From: JAHEJX01 sp041605955
GTDB taxonomy: Bacteria > Actinomycetota > Acidimicrobiia > Spongiisociales > UBA5794
Direction: 5' to 3'
Assembly (NCBI GenBank): GCA_041605955.1
Contig: JBFIXI010000058.1
Span: 1 to 26,735 of the forward strand
Length of the DNA stretch: 26,735 bases
Both the position numbers and the translations under genes were made by a program. Shown one piece after another: positions 6,607 through 16,646 of the stretch. The notes below the pieces were generated by a model. The model made no database searches. It worked only from the letters and a program-made list of their open reading frames with translations, and was not told the origin of the DNA. How positions within the stretch are numbered: the first letter of the stretch is position 1; each line of letters opens with the position of its first letter.

Positions 6607-7842
6607 TCACTCCGGGTCGGCGAAGCCGAAGTACTCGAAGTGGCCCGGATCGGCGTTGGTCCAGACATGTCCGGAGGTGAGGCCGGCGGCGTAGGTCCGG
6701 GACAGCAACTCCTCGTGCACCGGGCTGCCGGGGCCGCCGTCGGTGGGATTGAAGATGTTGATGTCGGCGGCGGCCCCGAAGGAATGACGCGACAAGCGGT
6801 AGCTGCCGGCGATATAGCGCGGGTTCCAGCACCCGGCATACGCGCTGCGGTCGATGACTTCGGATAGTCCGCTGGCGGCCAGGTCTCGCATGATCGCGGT
6901 CAGGATGTCGGTCATCACCCGGTGGCACTTGGTTCTGCCGAGCAGCGGGATACGGGTTTCCACGATGTTGGCCTCGACCCATGCAGGGTCGATGACGAAC
7001 CGTCCGTTGCCGGTGGGGCGATATGCAAACTCGCCGAAGTTCTCTTTGATGAAGACCTGCGAGCGAACCACCAGCCCGCCCCGATCGGCGCTGTCGGTGC
7101 GTTCTCGCACCGCATAGAGGAGGTCGTCGGGAACCAGGGGTTTGATCTGGAGATCCAGCAGGTTGGGGTTGTGGTCATAGAGCACCAGCATGGCTCGAGC
7201 CTGCATGCGCGACTCCACGAAGTGGCCCGGGTCGACGGCTATCGCTTCATAACCGGCCATCAGGTCTTCGTCGACGATGCCGCCCACGATGAGCGTGGCA
7301 CCGGTCTCGAACGTCATGGTGTCGCCTACTTCGAGGCGGCGCAGCCGTGCCGAGTCCTCACCGAGAATGATCTGGTCGGGGCCGATCTCGGGCAGGCGGA
7401 AGATGGGCTGCAGTCCCTGCGGGTCGACGATCGCCCCGTGGAGCGGGATCACGAAGCCACGGAGCGGTTGATCGACGACCGTGCCATCCGCCTTGTGGCT
7501 CGCCGTGAGGTGCATCGTGACGGTGGTGATGACGCTCGATGCCGCCACGCCGGGCACCGCGGTGACTGCATCGATGAACTCTGGGGTGAGCCCCGCCGGC
7601 ATCCAGGCGAAGATCTCACGCAGCGGCGGAGGAACCGTCGTGCTCGGCGTCTCCGATGAGTCGGTGCCGGCCGGAGTCGGCGCCGCAGTGGCGGTCGTCG
7701 TGACGACCTGGGTGGTAGTTGAGGTGGAGGACGGCGCGCTAGTCGCAGGCAGCGTCGTCTCGCTGGCGCCGCTGGCGACGGCGCCCCCGGCCGGGGCGCA
7801 CGCACTCAGCAGCAGCATCAAGCCGAGTAGTCCCTTCCGCAC
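6607..7842 (-). CDS. Lipoprotein with FtsX-like extracellular region and M15 (D-Ala-D-Ala carboxypeptidase) domain
   Basis: A 411-residue protein. The start GTG 7842 is chosen because TATCAT (plus-strand 7850-7855) lies 7 nt upstream and a lipoprotein signal follows directly: MRKGLLGLMLLLSAC with lipobox LSAC. A Ser/Thr/Pro-rich linker (residues about 20-75) would span the cell wall. The middle region (about 75-250) has VIPLHGAIVDPQ, ILGEDSARLRRLEVGDTMTF and VGGIVDEDLMAG, similar to the outer domain of FtsX/MacB permeases. The C-terminal M15 domain has H353 and D360 (RHSFGAAADIN) and H401 (GHFEYFG), the three zinc ligands of VanY/DacA-type carboxypeptidases. A role in trimming peptidoglycan stems is likely. 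The MgtC-like gene follows in the same direction. Confidence 0.85.
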   Translation of the reverse strand: MRKGLLGLMLLLSACAPAGGAVASGASETTLPATSAPSSTSTTTQVVTTTATAAPTPAGTDSSETPSTTVPPPLREIFAWMPAGLTPEFIDAVTAVPGVAASSVITTVTMHLTASHKADGTVVDQPLRGFVIPLHGAIVDPQGLQPIFRLPEIGPDQIILGEDSARLRRLEVGDTMTFETGATLIVGGIVDEDLMAGYEAIAVDPGHFVESRMQARAMLVLYDHNPNLLDLQIKPLVPDDLLYAVRERTDSADRGGLVVRSQVFIKENFGEFAYRPTGNGRFVIDPAWVEANIVETRIPLLGRTKCHRVMTDILTAIMRDLAASGLSEVIDRSAYAGCWNPRYIAGSYRLSRHSFGAAADINIFNPTDGGPGSPVHEELLSRTYAAGLTSGHVWTNADPGHFEYFGFADPE

Positions 7843-7934
7843 GGTCGTGATGATACGGTCGCCACAGGACTCTGGGCTCCACACCGACCGGCCGGGAGGC
7901 AGTTCGGCCGGTCGGGGTGGGCCGCATGAAGGGC

Positions 7935-8153
7935 TCAGCAGGGTTGGGTGGTGTGGCTGGCCGGGGCCAGCTCGGCCGACTGGGGGGCGATTCGCTGCCC
8001 CAGCCGCGTGAGGGCTTGAGCAAGGCGGCGGCGCAGGGGATGGTCGACCCCGGCTGCGGCCAGGAGCTGCTCCCGCCGGATCTGCGCCGCAGTGTCCTGG
8101 CCGCGTTGGCGCGCCAGGCTCTCGGCCAGATGGATGGTGGAGAGTGTGTTCAT
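7935..8153 (-). CDS. Small unknown protein translationally coupled to the ArsR regulator
   Basis: A 72-residue protein not recognised as a family. Its ATG (8153-8151) overlaps the TGA of the ArsR-type gene (ATGA), which indicates translational coupling and makes it a real gene. It is rich in Arg, Gln and Ala and should be mostly helical: residues 5-33 (STIHLAESLARQRGQDTAAQ) and 38-56 (DHPLRRRLAQALTRLGQR) are amphipathic. There is no signal peptide or membrane segment. It may modulate or accompany the regulator; this is inferred only from the coupling. Confidence 0.7.
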   Translation of the reverse strand: MNTLSTIHLAESLARQRGQDTAAQIRREQLLAAAGVDHPLRRRLAQALTRLGQRIAPQSAELAPASHTTQPC

Positions 8154-9247
8154 GGGCCGTCCTCCTCGGATCGGGGACGCGACTGCAGGTACGTCTCGAG
8201 CAGCCGGCCGGCCTCGGGAACCGAATCGCGGCGCAGGCTGTAGCGCTTGTCGTCGTCGCCGACGATTACCCGTACCAGACCGGCGCTGCGCAGGATGCGG
8301 ACGTGGTGGTGCGCCGTCGACTTGGCCACGTCGACCCGCTCGGCGAGCTCCTTGAGACCCATGTCGCGCTCGGCGAGGGCGCCCAGCATGCGGAGCCGCT
8401 TCTCGTCGCCGAGAGCCTTGAAGGTATCGACCAAGAACGCCGGGGGGGCGTCGCTGTCGGCGGCCAGCGTCTCGGCGGAGACGGAGTATGCGAAGATGCG
8501 CAGCGTGTAGTGCTCGGCGATAACCACCCACGGCCGGATGACCACGGAGGGGATCAAGAGCACCCCGCTCACCTGCGGCTGCATCTCGAAGGTCACCCCG
8601 TTGGTCACCTGCTCGACGAGAACTTCAGGGCTCACGGTCTTGGCCATGGCGGCGGTGTTGGTGGCGTCGCGCTCGATCACGTCACGCCACTTCGCGAGCA
8701 CCGGCGCGATCACCTCCGCCACGCGTTCGAGGACGGAAGCGATCAACTCGCGCATCTCCTCGGGCTCGAACTCGAGGAGGTCGCCGAGGTGGCAAGCGTG
8801 GGGGAGCGCCGCTACCAACTGGCGCACTGCATCGATGTCTCCTTGGGCGGCCCGCTCGATGGTGGCCGGGTCGTGTCCACGCGACGGCTTGATGCCGGTG
8901 TTGCGCATCATCAACGTGCGCAGCTCGGCCGGATCCATCTCGCGGATTCGGCTGACCAGAGCCTCGACCGTGCGCGGCATCGGCAGCTCGTGGGCGACGC
9001 CCAGCAACGTCAGGCCCAGCTCACCCGCCTCGCCCATGCTGGCGATGTCAGCGCGCAGCCGCTCGTCGGCGCGCTCCTCCATGGCGGCGAGCACCTCCCC
9101 GAGGACTTCGTACTCGTCCGGGTCGGAATCGCTCCCGAGGACGAACGCGGCGAGCAACACCTCGTAGACCGTGTCGGACTCGACGCTCACGGCGAGCGAT
9201 CGTTGCCGATCGGTGAAGTCTCGAATCTTCGGTCCGGAAACAGTCAT
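8150..9247 (-). CDS. ArsR-family regulator with long N-terminal DUF5937-like domain
   Basis: A 365-residue protein. The C-terminal 100 residues form a winged helix-turn-helix: FKALGDEKRLRMLGALAERD, then LKELAERVDVAKSTAHHHVRILRSAGLV, the recognition helix and wing of ArsR/SmtB regulators. The N-terminal 250 residues look like the DUF5937-type sensor region found on such regulators; I cannot name a ligand. There is no obvious Cys-based metal site. The promoter has a consensus -35/-10 pair with a palindrome over the -10, which fits autorepression. It is translationally coupled to the small protein downstream. Confidence 0.85.
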   Translation of the reverse strand: MTVSGPKIRDFTDRQRSLAVSVESDTVYEVLLAAFVLGSDSDPDEYEVLGEVLAAMEERADERLRADIASMGEAGELGLTLLGVAHELPMPRTVEALVSRIREMDPAELRTLMMRNTGIKPSRGHDPATIERAAQGDIDAVRQLVAALPHACHLGDLLEFEPEEMRELIASVLERVAEVIAPVLAKWRDVIERDATNTAAMAKTVSPEVLVEQVTNGVTFEMQPQVSGVLLIPSVVIRPWVVIAEHYTLRIFAYSVSAETLAADSDAPPAFLVDTFKALGDEKRLRMLGALAERDMGLKELAERVDVAKSTAHHHVRILRSAGLVRVIVGDDDKRYSLRRDSVPEAGRLLETYLQSRPRSEEDGP

Positions 9248-9284
9248 CTCAATGGTTTCCCGTTAGTCAATCTTGGTAGCACTA

Positions 9285-9328
9285 TTCGAAACATATCGAA
9301 TGATATGAAACTAATACAAGTATGTCAA
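9285..9328 (-). promoter_or_regulatory. Strong sigma-70-type promoter with operator palindrome for the ArsR gene
   Basis: On the minus strand, TTGACA (9328-9323), a 17-nt spacer and TATCAT (9305-9300) match the housekeeping consensus almost fully. A perfect palindrome CATATC-N4-GATATG (9292-9307) covers the -10, and a second inverted pair TTCGA-N6-TCGAA (9285-9300) overlaps it. These are the likely operators for ArsR autoregulation. The segment is markedly AT-rich compared with its surroundings. Confidence 0.75.
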
Positions 9329-9517
9329 GAGAACCTTCTCGTTTGAAAAAGCGTGAAACTCGCCCCCAACAGTCGCTAAGGAGCGGCGACGACCTCCGCA
9401 ACCGCTCTGATGGCAGGCTCGGTTCCTGGTGAGCGCCGGACCGTGGCGGGCGATGTTCCAAGCTGAGCCGTGAATCTCGCCCTGTCGGCCGAGCTCGTGC
9501 CGTGACTGCGGGCGCCC

Positions 9518-10114
9518 TCAGGCCCCGAAGTCGAAGCGGAGATAGGCGTCTTCCTGCGGCTGGATGTCATGCGTTTCCAAATCGAAGTAGTACGAGCCGT
9601 CGGCGAACATGCCGGTGACCGCCTCGACCAGGCTGCCGATCGACCAGAACGCCGCCTCGGAGGTTCCCGGGTCGCTGACATCGTGCGCCCACACCACGCC
9701 GTAGTCGGCCGCATCTGCGTCGCAGCCTACTGCGTACTGGAATGTCTCCCCGTCGAGGATCGGGAAGAGCCGCCGCGGCCAGACCTCGGCGATCACGTTC
9801 TCGGCGACGAACATCTCATAGGTAGCCAACCCGGTGGCCAGCGGGACGAAGTCCACAAAAGGGAACAGGTGCGGCCGGCCGATCGGGTCGTGAGCTGCCC
9901 GCAGGGCTGCGGAATCGACGCCGTCGTGCCACGTGAACAGGTCCAGCTATGTGAACAGGTCCAGCAATTCATCGGGCGCCGCGAGGCCGAGCGCGGCGAC
10001 GGCCGCCGCCACCTCCGCACGTGGCAAGCCTGGGCGGAGGTGGTCGGCAAGGGGCGATCCGCTGGCCCGGATGACCGACAGCAAGCGGTTGAGTTTGGCG
10101 ATCAGCTCGCTCAT
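9518..10114 (-). pseudogene. SMI1/KNR4-family protein interrupted by an in-frame TAG in an 18-bp tandem duplication
   Basis: The frame from ATG 10114 to TAG/TGA at 9518 would encode 198 residues. The N-terminal part (MSELIAKLNRLLSVIRASGSP) and the later QYAVGCDADAADYGVVWAHD, FWSIGSLVEAVTGMF are typical of SMI1/KNR4 proteins, which often act as immunity proteins in bacterial toxin systems. Codon 56 (9947-9949) is TAG. It is the last codon of an 18-bp unit (LDLFT-stop) followed directly by a second unit encoding LDLFTW, after which the frame continues without a stop. So a six-codon duplication arose and the Trp of the first copy became a stop. Restart could occur at the GTG at 9856, but this would lose a third of the domain. 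No intact toxin gene is visible next to it. Confidence 0.8.
9929..9964 (-). repeat. 18-bp tandem duplication in the SMI1-like gene
   Basis: Two adjacent 18-bp units (9929-9946 and 9947-9964 on the plus strand) differ at two positions only. On the minus strand they read CTGGACCTGTTCAC followed by ATAG in the first unit and GTGG in the second, so the Trp codon TGG of one copy is TAG in the other. Confidence 0.9.
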
Positions 10115-10311
10115 CGCGTCCCGCGGCGCAGCAGCGACTCTGCCGGCCAGATCGACGGCATCCTTGCCCACGGCCCGCCGATCTCCACGTCAGCGAAGCT
10201 GATTCCACGAATCGACGCTACGAAGACCGGGGTGCCGTCGAGCGCCGCGCAGGTCCGGACCCCACCGCGGGCCGGGCTTGCGGGGGCCTTTCGATTGTCA
10301 CCGGGCCGGAG
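10111..10311 (-). pseudogene. C-terminal remnant of an unidentified gene overlapping the SMI1-like start
   Basis: A minus-strand frame of 66 codons without a usable start runs into a TGA that overlaps the ATG of the SMI1-like gene (ATGA). It contains TCAALDGTPVFVASIRGISF and DVEIGGPWARMPSIWPAESL, which look like real protein. A second frame further upstream (CGCGGEAPGAEADGHVDD, about 10270-10365) could be its displaced N-terminal part. The overlap suggests a former two-gene operon, of which both members are now damaged. The family is not recognised. Confidence 0.35.
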
Positions 10312-10368
10312 TCATCCACGTGGCCGTCGGCCTCTGCTCCCGGCGCCTCGCCGCCGCACCCACAGGAA

Positions 10369-12600
<2,232 letters not shown>

Positions 12601-12652
12601 TCCTCTCCTCCTCAGTTGTTGAAGCGGCGACTGCCACGCCCGGCCTCGCGGC

Positions 12653-13090
12653 TCAGGTGCCGTCGGCCGCCTTTCGACAGGTGGGGCAGCGGCCCCAGTA
12701 GATGACCTCTGCCTCTTCGATCTCGTAGCCGTGGCCGTCGGCGGCATCCAAGCACGGCGTCGCCCCGACCGCGCAGTCGACGTCGACGGTCTCGCCGCAA
12801 GTGCGGCAGATCAAATGGTGATGGTTGTCGTCGACCCGGTCCTCGTAGCGGCCCGGCGACCCGGCGGGCTGGATGCGTCGAATCAGACCCTTGTCGGCCA
12901 GAACGCCGAGTGCGTCGTAAACAGCCTGGCGGGAGATCGCGCCGATCTCGGCCCTGACGACTTCGGCCACATCGTCCGCGGTGCCGTGCGGTCGATCGGA
13001 CACCGCCCGCAGCACTGCCAGGCGCTGGGCCGTGACCTGAACACCATGCTGGCGAAGAAGATCAGCTGGCCCCGTGGGCTGCCCGGCCAT
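12653..13090 (-). CDS. furA: Fur-family peroxide/iron regulator (FurA-like) of katG
   Basis: A 145-residue Fur-family repressor. The winged helix has VTAQRLAVLRAVSDRPHGTADD and ISRQAVYDALGVLADKGLI. The dimerisation half has the HHH (90-92) metal site followed by C95/C98, and a second CXXC at C135/C138 forms the structural zinc site. Its position directly before katG is that of FurA/CatR in actinobacteria, which repress katG and are released on metal-catalysed oxidation by peroxide. The start at 13090 follows a -35/-10 pair by 6 nt, so the transcript is likely leaderless. Confidence 0.92.
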   Translation of the reverse strand: MAGQPTGPADLLRQHGVQVTAQRLAVLRAVSDRPHGTADDVAEVVRAEIGAISRQAVYDALGVLADKGLIRRIQPAGSPGRYEDRVDDNHHHLICRTCGETVDVDCAVGATPCLDAADGHGYEIEEAEVIYWGRCPTCRKAADGT

Positions 13091-13096
13091 GACCCC

Positions 13097-13125
13097 ATCA
13101 TCCGACCAACTCCAGACCGTGTCAA
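13097..13125 (-). promoter_or_regulatory. Promoter of the furA-katG operon
   Basis: On the minus strand TTGACA (13125-13120), a 17-nt spacer and GATGAT (13102-13097) are followed 6 nt later by the furA ATG. The -35 is perfect and the -10 fair. I see no clear Fur box of the canonical AT-rich type. Confidence 0.6.
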
Positions 13126-13288
13126 GAATCTCATCTGGTCCACTTAGCCGCGTGAAACGGTCGATTCTGTCGGGGAGCCGCTCCCAACTGTCACCGCGTG
13201 TCATCAAGAAGGCGTCGAGGACAACGACCGTACAAGTGCCGCCCGGGACCGTCGGCGAAACACGCCCGGACGACCATCGGTCCCCGGT

Positions 13289-13671
13289 TCACGATGCAGG
13301 TGTCAGGGCCGCCGCCGCGTCCGGTTCGGCGACCTCCAACACGGCTCGGCTGAACTCGTGCCCGCACAAATCGAGAACAAGTAGCTGCTGTGAGGCTTCT
13401 CCGGCCGCAACCGCCCACAGCTGCTTGCCCGCCACTGCTCGCCCCAACATCGTCCCGATGCGCCGCCGGTTGGGGCGCGCGGAGCCGTGGTGTGTGCCCC
13501 ATCCCAGAACCGGTGATCGATCGAGGGCTCGAGCGATGAGGGCTCTGTGACGAAGGCTGCCTTGACGTTGGCGGTAGCGAACTCGACAGTGCGCCGCAAC
13601 GTCAGGGCTCGATCCCATCCACTCAGGATCACCCTGATCCCTGCGTCATCAAGCTGGACTACTGCGCGCAT
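13289..13671 (-). pseudogene. Small unknown protein split by a frameshift at a CA repeat
   Basis: The frame from ATG 13671 (preceded by GGTGGAAAG) begins MRAVVQLDDAGIRVILSGWD and is sensible up to DHRFWDGAH. After that the neighbouring frame is sensible (HGSARPNRRRIGTMLG, then KQLWAVAAGEASQQLLVLDL and ALEVAEPDAAAAL-like end to 13289). Loss of one CA unit in the CACACACC run (plus strand 13489-13498) would restore a protein of about 127 residues. The pattern of alternating strands with a final D-P-x-A motif resembles small PH-like domain proteins of actinobacteria. It may be a true pseudogene or an assembly indel. Confidence 0.6.
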
Positions 13672-13734
13672 CTTTCCACCCGCGGTAAGTCGCCTCCTCG
13701 GCCCCAAACGCACCACCACCAGCGCAAGCAGCAT

Positions 13735-14766
13735 TCAAAGATGGGCAATCACCATCCCCGGAGCGTGGTCGTCAAAGCGCGTCAATGCCTGCGGGATGTC
13801 ATCCAATCCGATTCTCTTGGTGATCAGTCGCGTCGGCTCCAGCTCGCCTGATCGAATCGACTCGAACAAGCCTGCCAAGACGTCGCGCGACGCTCCATGA
13901 CTTCCCAGGATCTCGAGTTCCTTCGAGATGACCTGGTCGAGACCGACTGGGGTGGGGGACCGGTCTCCAACCAATAGGCCGACCTGGACATGGCGGCCCC
14001 GCGGGCGCAACGAGCCGATAGACGCGGCTATCACCTCCGGGTGGCCGATCGCATCCACCCCGAGATGGGGTCCCCCCTCAGTCGACTCCATGAGAGCCAG
14101 CTGGATGTCGGCGGACATCGGCACAATGCGATCAGCCCCCAATGCGGCCGCGTGCTCCAGCGCGGCGGTGCTGGTATCCACCCCGATCACTCTGGCTCCC
14201 ATGGACTTGGCGCACATCACGGCAGACAGGCCCACGCCGCCACAACCAAAGATGGCAACCCACTCATCCGGCGCGACCCGACCTTGCTGAACCACGGCTC
14301 GATAGGCAGTCGTGAACCTACATCCCAGCGATGCTGCCGCCTCCATGTCGATTTCCTCCGGCAGGAGCACGAGGTTGTTGTCGGCATAGGGAACCAGGAC
14401 ATACTCCGCGAAGGATCCCCAGTGGGTGAAGCCCGGCTGCCGCTGGTGTGGACACACCTGCGGGTCGCCGGCGGCACACAGCCCGCAGCTGCCGCACCCC
14501 AGGACAAAGGGAACGGCCACCCGGTCTCCGATCGTGGCGGATTCGACACCGTCGCCCACGGAGGCGACCACGCCGGCGAACTCATGCCCCGGGACGTGTG
14601 GCAGCGACGTGATGTCCGGATCGTGACCATGCCAGCCATGCCAATCGCTGCGACACACCCCCGTCGCCTTTACTGCCACAACCACCTCGCCGGGGCCGGG
14701 ATTCGGCGCCTCCACGTCGGCGATCCGGATCGGACCGCCAAAGGCTTGGTACTGAGCGGCTCTCAC
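13735..14766 (-). CDS. Zinc-dependent alcohol dehydrogenase (MDR family)
   Basis: A 343-residue medium-chain dehydrogenase starting at GTG 14766. Catalytic zinc ligands are C38 (GVCRSDWHGW) and H61-E62 (PGHEFAGVV). The four structural-zinc cysteines C91, C94, C97 and C105 are all present in CGSCGLCAAGDPQVC. The nucleotide fold has IFGCGGVGLSAV. It should oxidise an alcohol or reduce an aldehyde with NAD(P); the substrate is unknown. It is divergent from the AAA ATPase gene and ends 63 nt before the frameshifted small gene's start on the same strand. Confidence 0.92.
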   Translation of the reverse strand: MRAAQYQAFGGPIRIADVEAPNPGPGEVVVAVKATGVCRSDWHGWHGHDPDITSLPHVPGHEFAGVVASVGDGVESATIGDRVAVPFVLGCGSCGLCAAGDPQVCPHQRQPGFTHWGSFAEYVLVPYADNNLVLLPEEIDMEAAASLGCRFTTAYRAVVQQGRVAPDEWVAIFGCGGVGLSAVMCAKSMGARVIGVDTSTAALEHAAALGADRIVPMSADIQLALMESTEGGPHLGVDAIGHPEVIAASIGSLRPRGRHVQVGLLVGDRSPTPVGLDQVISKELEILGSHGASRDVLAGLFESIRSGELEPTRLITKRIGLDDIPQALTRFDDHAPGMVIAHL

Positions 14767-14892
14767 TCGACGATTGTGTCACACCGGCGCCGGCTGGGAC
14801 CGGCCCCGCCCAAGGACGGGAATGCTGGCGGCGCCACCCGATAGCTCGATGTTGCCTGCGTCGTCTCGAGACGGGAGCGGTATCGTGAGTCG

Positions 14893-15435
14893 ATGCGGCG
14901 CCTCGTTCTCACCGGCGCTCCCGGTACGGGTAAGACAAGCGTCGTTGCATTGCTGCGCGACTGGTTTCCGACCGTGGCCGAGCCCGCCCGGGAGTTGATC
15001 GCCGAACACGCCGCGGCGACCGGCGAGAACACGCTCGACGGCCGCCCGGAACTGTTCGTGGAGCGACTGGTGGCACGGTCGATCCGCGACTTCTACTCCG
15101 CCGCAGGCACCGGCGTGGTCATCCACGATCGCGGCCTGCCCGACTGCGTTGCCTACGCCGCCGCGTTGGGCATCGACCCCGGTCCAGTCCTCGAACAAGC
15201 AGCCGCTTTTCGCTACCAGTCCCCGATCTTCATCGCCCCGCCGTGGCGAGCCATCTATACCACGGACAACCTGCGGCGTGCCTCCTTTGAGCAAGTCGAG
15301 GCGTTCGATGTTCACCTGCGCTGGGCGTATACACGACTCGGCTACGAGATGATCGTTTTGCCGAGAGCTTCGCCCCAGGCCAGGGCTGACTTCATCGTGG
15401 AGCACATCGAGCAAACCAGGATCGACCCCTCTTGA
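14893..15435 (+). CDS. AAA-type ATP/GTP-binding kinase-like protein
   Basis: A 180-residue P-loop protein. The Walker A motif GAPGTGKTS is at residues 8-16 and the acidic strand GVVIHDRGLPDC supplies a Walker B-like site. The order MRRLVLTGAPGTGKTSVVALL, EPARELIAEH, DRGLPD is that of the AAA_28 (NadR/Ttd14-like) group of small kinase-like NTPases. The substrate is not known. The -10 element TATCGT (14881-14886) ends 6 nt before the ATG, indicating a leaderless transcript. Confidence 0.85.
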   Translation: MRRLVLTGAPGTGKTSVVALLRDWFPTVAEPARELIAEHAAATGENTLDGRPELFVERLVARSIRDFYSAAGTGVVIHDRGLPDCVAYAAALGIDPGPVLEQAAAFRYQSPIFIAPPWRAIYTTDNLRRASFEQVEAFDVHLRWAYTRLGYEMIVLPRASPQARADFIVEHIEQTRIDPS

Positions 15436-15728
15436 GCTTGGGGCCTCGGCTGCCATGCTGTGCCAGTCGGCGATGCGGCATGGCCGGTAGCCCGCGATCG
15501 ACGTTCAGGTTCTGAGCCACCTATCCCGCGGTCGGGCTTGGTCGATCTGCTCCGCAGCCGCCGGGAACGCATGCTCGGCACGAAGGTCCTTGGCCTCTTG
15601 CCGACTATGTGGCTGTCACGGACCATGGATGAAGACGCTCGGATCGGTGCTGCGTCTGGTGTTCGACCTGACCTCGGCTGGATCGACCGGAGCGGGCTCG
15701 GTAAAGGAGCATGAGAGAGGAGCCAATC

Positions 15729-16247
15729 GTGAGAAACAAGATCGCAACCGTCCTCGCTCTGATCGTCGTGTTGTCGATGACTCTCGTCGCTGCGGCGGAC
15801 GCCAAGAAGCCGCTCGTCGGTGAAATGGACCTCAACTTCAACCTCGCATGGACCGAGCCGGGGACCGAGGTGCCCATTTGGGTCGGCACCGTCACCATCG
15901 ACGACGTCGCCTATGGGATGGCCTTCTTCAACATCGGAAGCGGCAAGCCGTTCGCGGCGAACCCCAGCCCGGCTGTGGTCTTCTTCGGCGAGATCTGGGA
16001 GATCTACGACGCCGGTACCGGCGTGATGGATCCAGCGGCGTTCGAACGTGGTGACATCCTCCTCGCCGGTCTCGACGAGGGTGTCGTCTCATTCGCCAAC
16101 AGCAAATACCGGATGAACGGCAGTGTCGAGGTTGCCAACGGCCACTTCTCGATGTGGGCCGGCCGCAACGTGCACATGAGCGGGATCCTCGAGTTCGACC
16201 CCGCTGGCTTTCCCCAGTTCGCCCCTGGCACATTCCGCATCAACTGA
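15729..16247 (+). CDS. Secreted protein of unknown function
   Basis: A 172-residue protein from GTG 15729, preceded by GAGAGGAG at good spacing; an upstream ATG at 15711 would add six residues. The N-terminus has a Sec signal peptide (MRNKIATVLALIVVLSMTLVAAADA). The mature part is rich in Gly, Phe and Trp with acidic patches, suggesting a small beta-rich extracellular domain, as in WVGTVTIDDVAYGMAFFNIG. No known motif is seen. It stands alone; the 293 nt upstream of it show no other gene. Confidence 0.7.
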   Translation: MRNKIATVLALIVVLSMTLVAAADAKKPLVGEMDLNFNLAWTEPGTEVPIWVGTVTIDDVAYGMAFFNIGSGKPFAANPSPAVVFFGEIWEIYDAGTGVMDPAAFERGDILLAGLDEGVVSFANSKYRMNGSVEVANGHFSMWAGRNVHMSGILEFDPAGFPQFAPGTFRIN

Positions 16248-16646
16248 TCGCCGGTGGTGGTGCGACGGGTTCACGACCCGAGGCCCCTCGAACGCGCTGT
16301 GACGAAGTGGACATCGTCGGGTGTCCGCGCGTCGAGCAAACGGGCTTGCCCGGCTCATGCCCCGACTCGAGTGGCGGCGCCCGCTCCAGTCGGCGCCGGG
16401 AGGATGACATCGTCGACCCGGCCAACGATGCGCTCGATGCCGTCTAGGAGCAGACTGAGTGAAGCGAGGGAACTCGACTCCGTCGTCGCAACCAGTGCCG
16501 ATAGTCGAGTCCTGGTGCTGGCTGATCGTTGGCATCAGGGCGTTGATGTCCGGGTAGACGTCCGTCGAGGGACCGTTGTTGAGGACCAGCGCGCAGAACG
16601 AGTGCATGTAACGTCTTGACGGACACGTCCGTTGGAACAGAGGGCC
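16248..16646. other. 399-nt gap with weak minus-strand ORF remnant
   Basis: No confident gene. On the minus strand, a frame ending with TGA at 16355-16357 is open for more than 60 codons without a convincing start and includes SLLLDGIERIVGRVDDVILP, which looks protein-like and may be the tail of a decayed gene. The last 30 nt hold a palindrome before the MDR gene. Confidence 0.3.
16619..16632. promoter_or_regulatory. Palindromic operator candidate upstream of the MDR gene
   Basis: ACGGAC-AC-GTCCGT is an inverted repeat with 6-bp arms, ending 14 nt before the ATG at 16647. Its size and position fit a TetR- or MarR-type operator, but no such regulator gene lies beside it. Confidence 0.45.

Noticed and set aside
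9365..9517. Minus-strand frame RARFTAQLGTSPATVRRSPG ending at 9376
   Set aside because: It only has a start inside the SMI1-like gene in another frame; too short to support as a separate gene.
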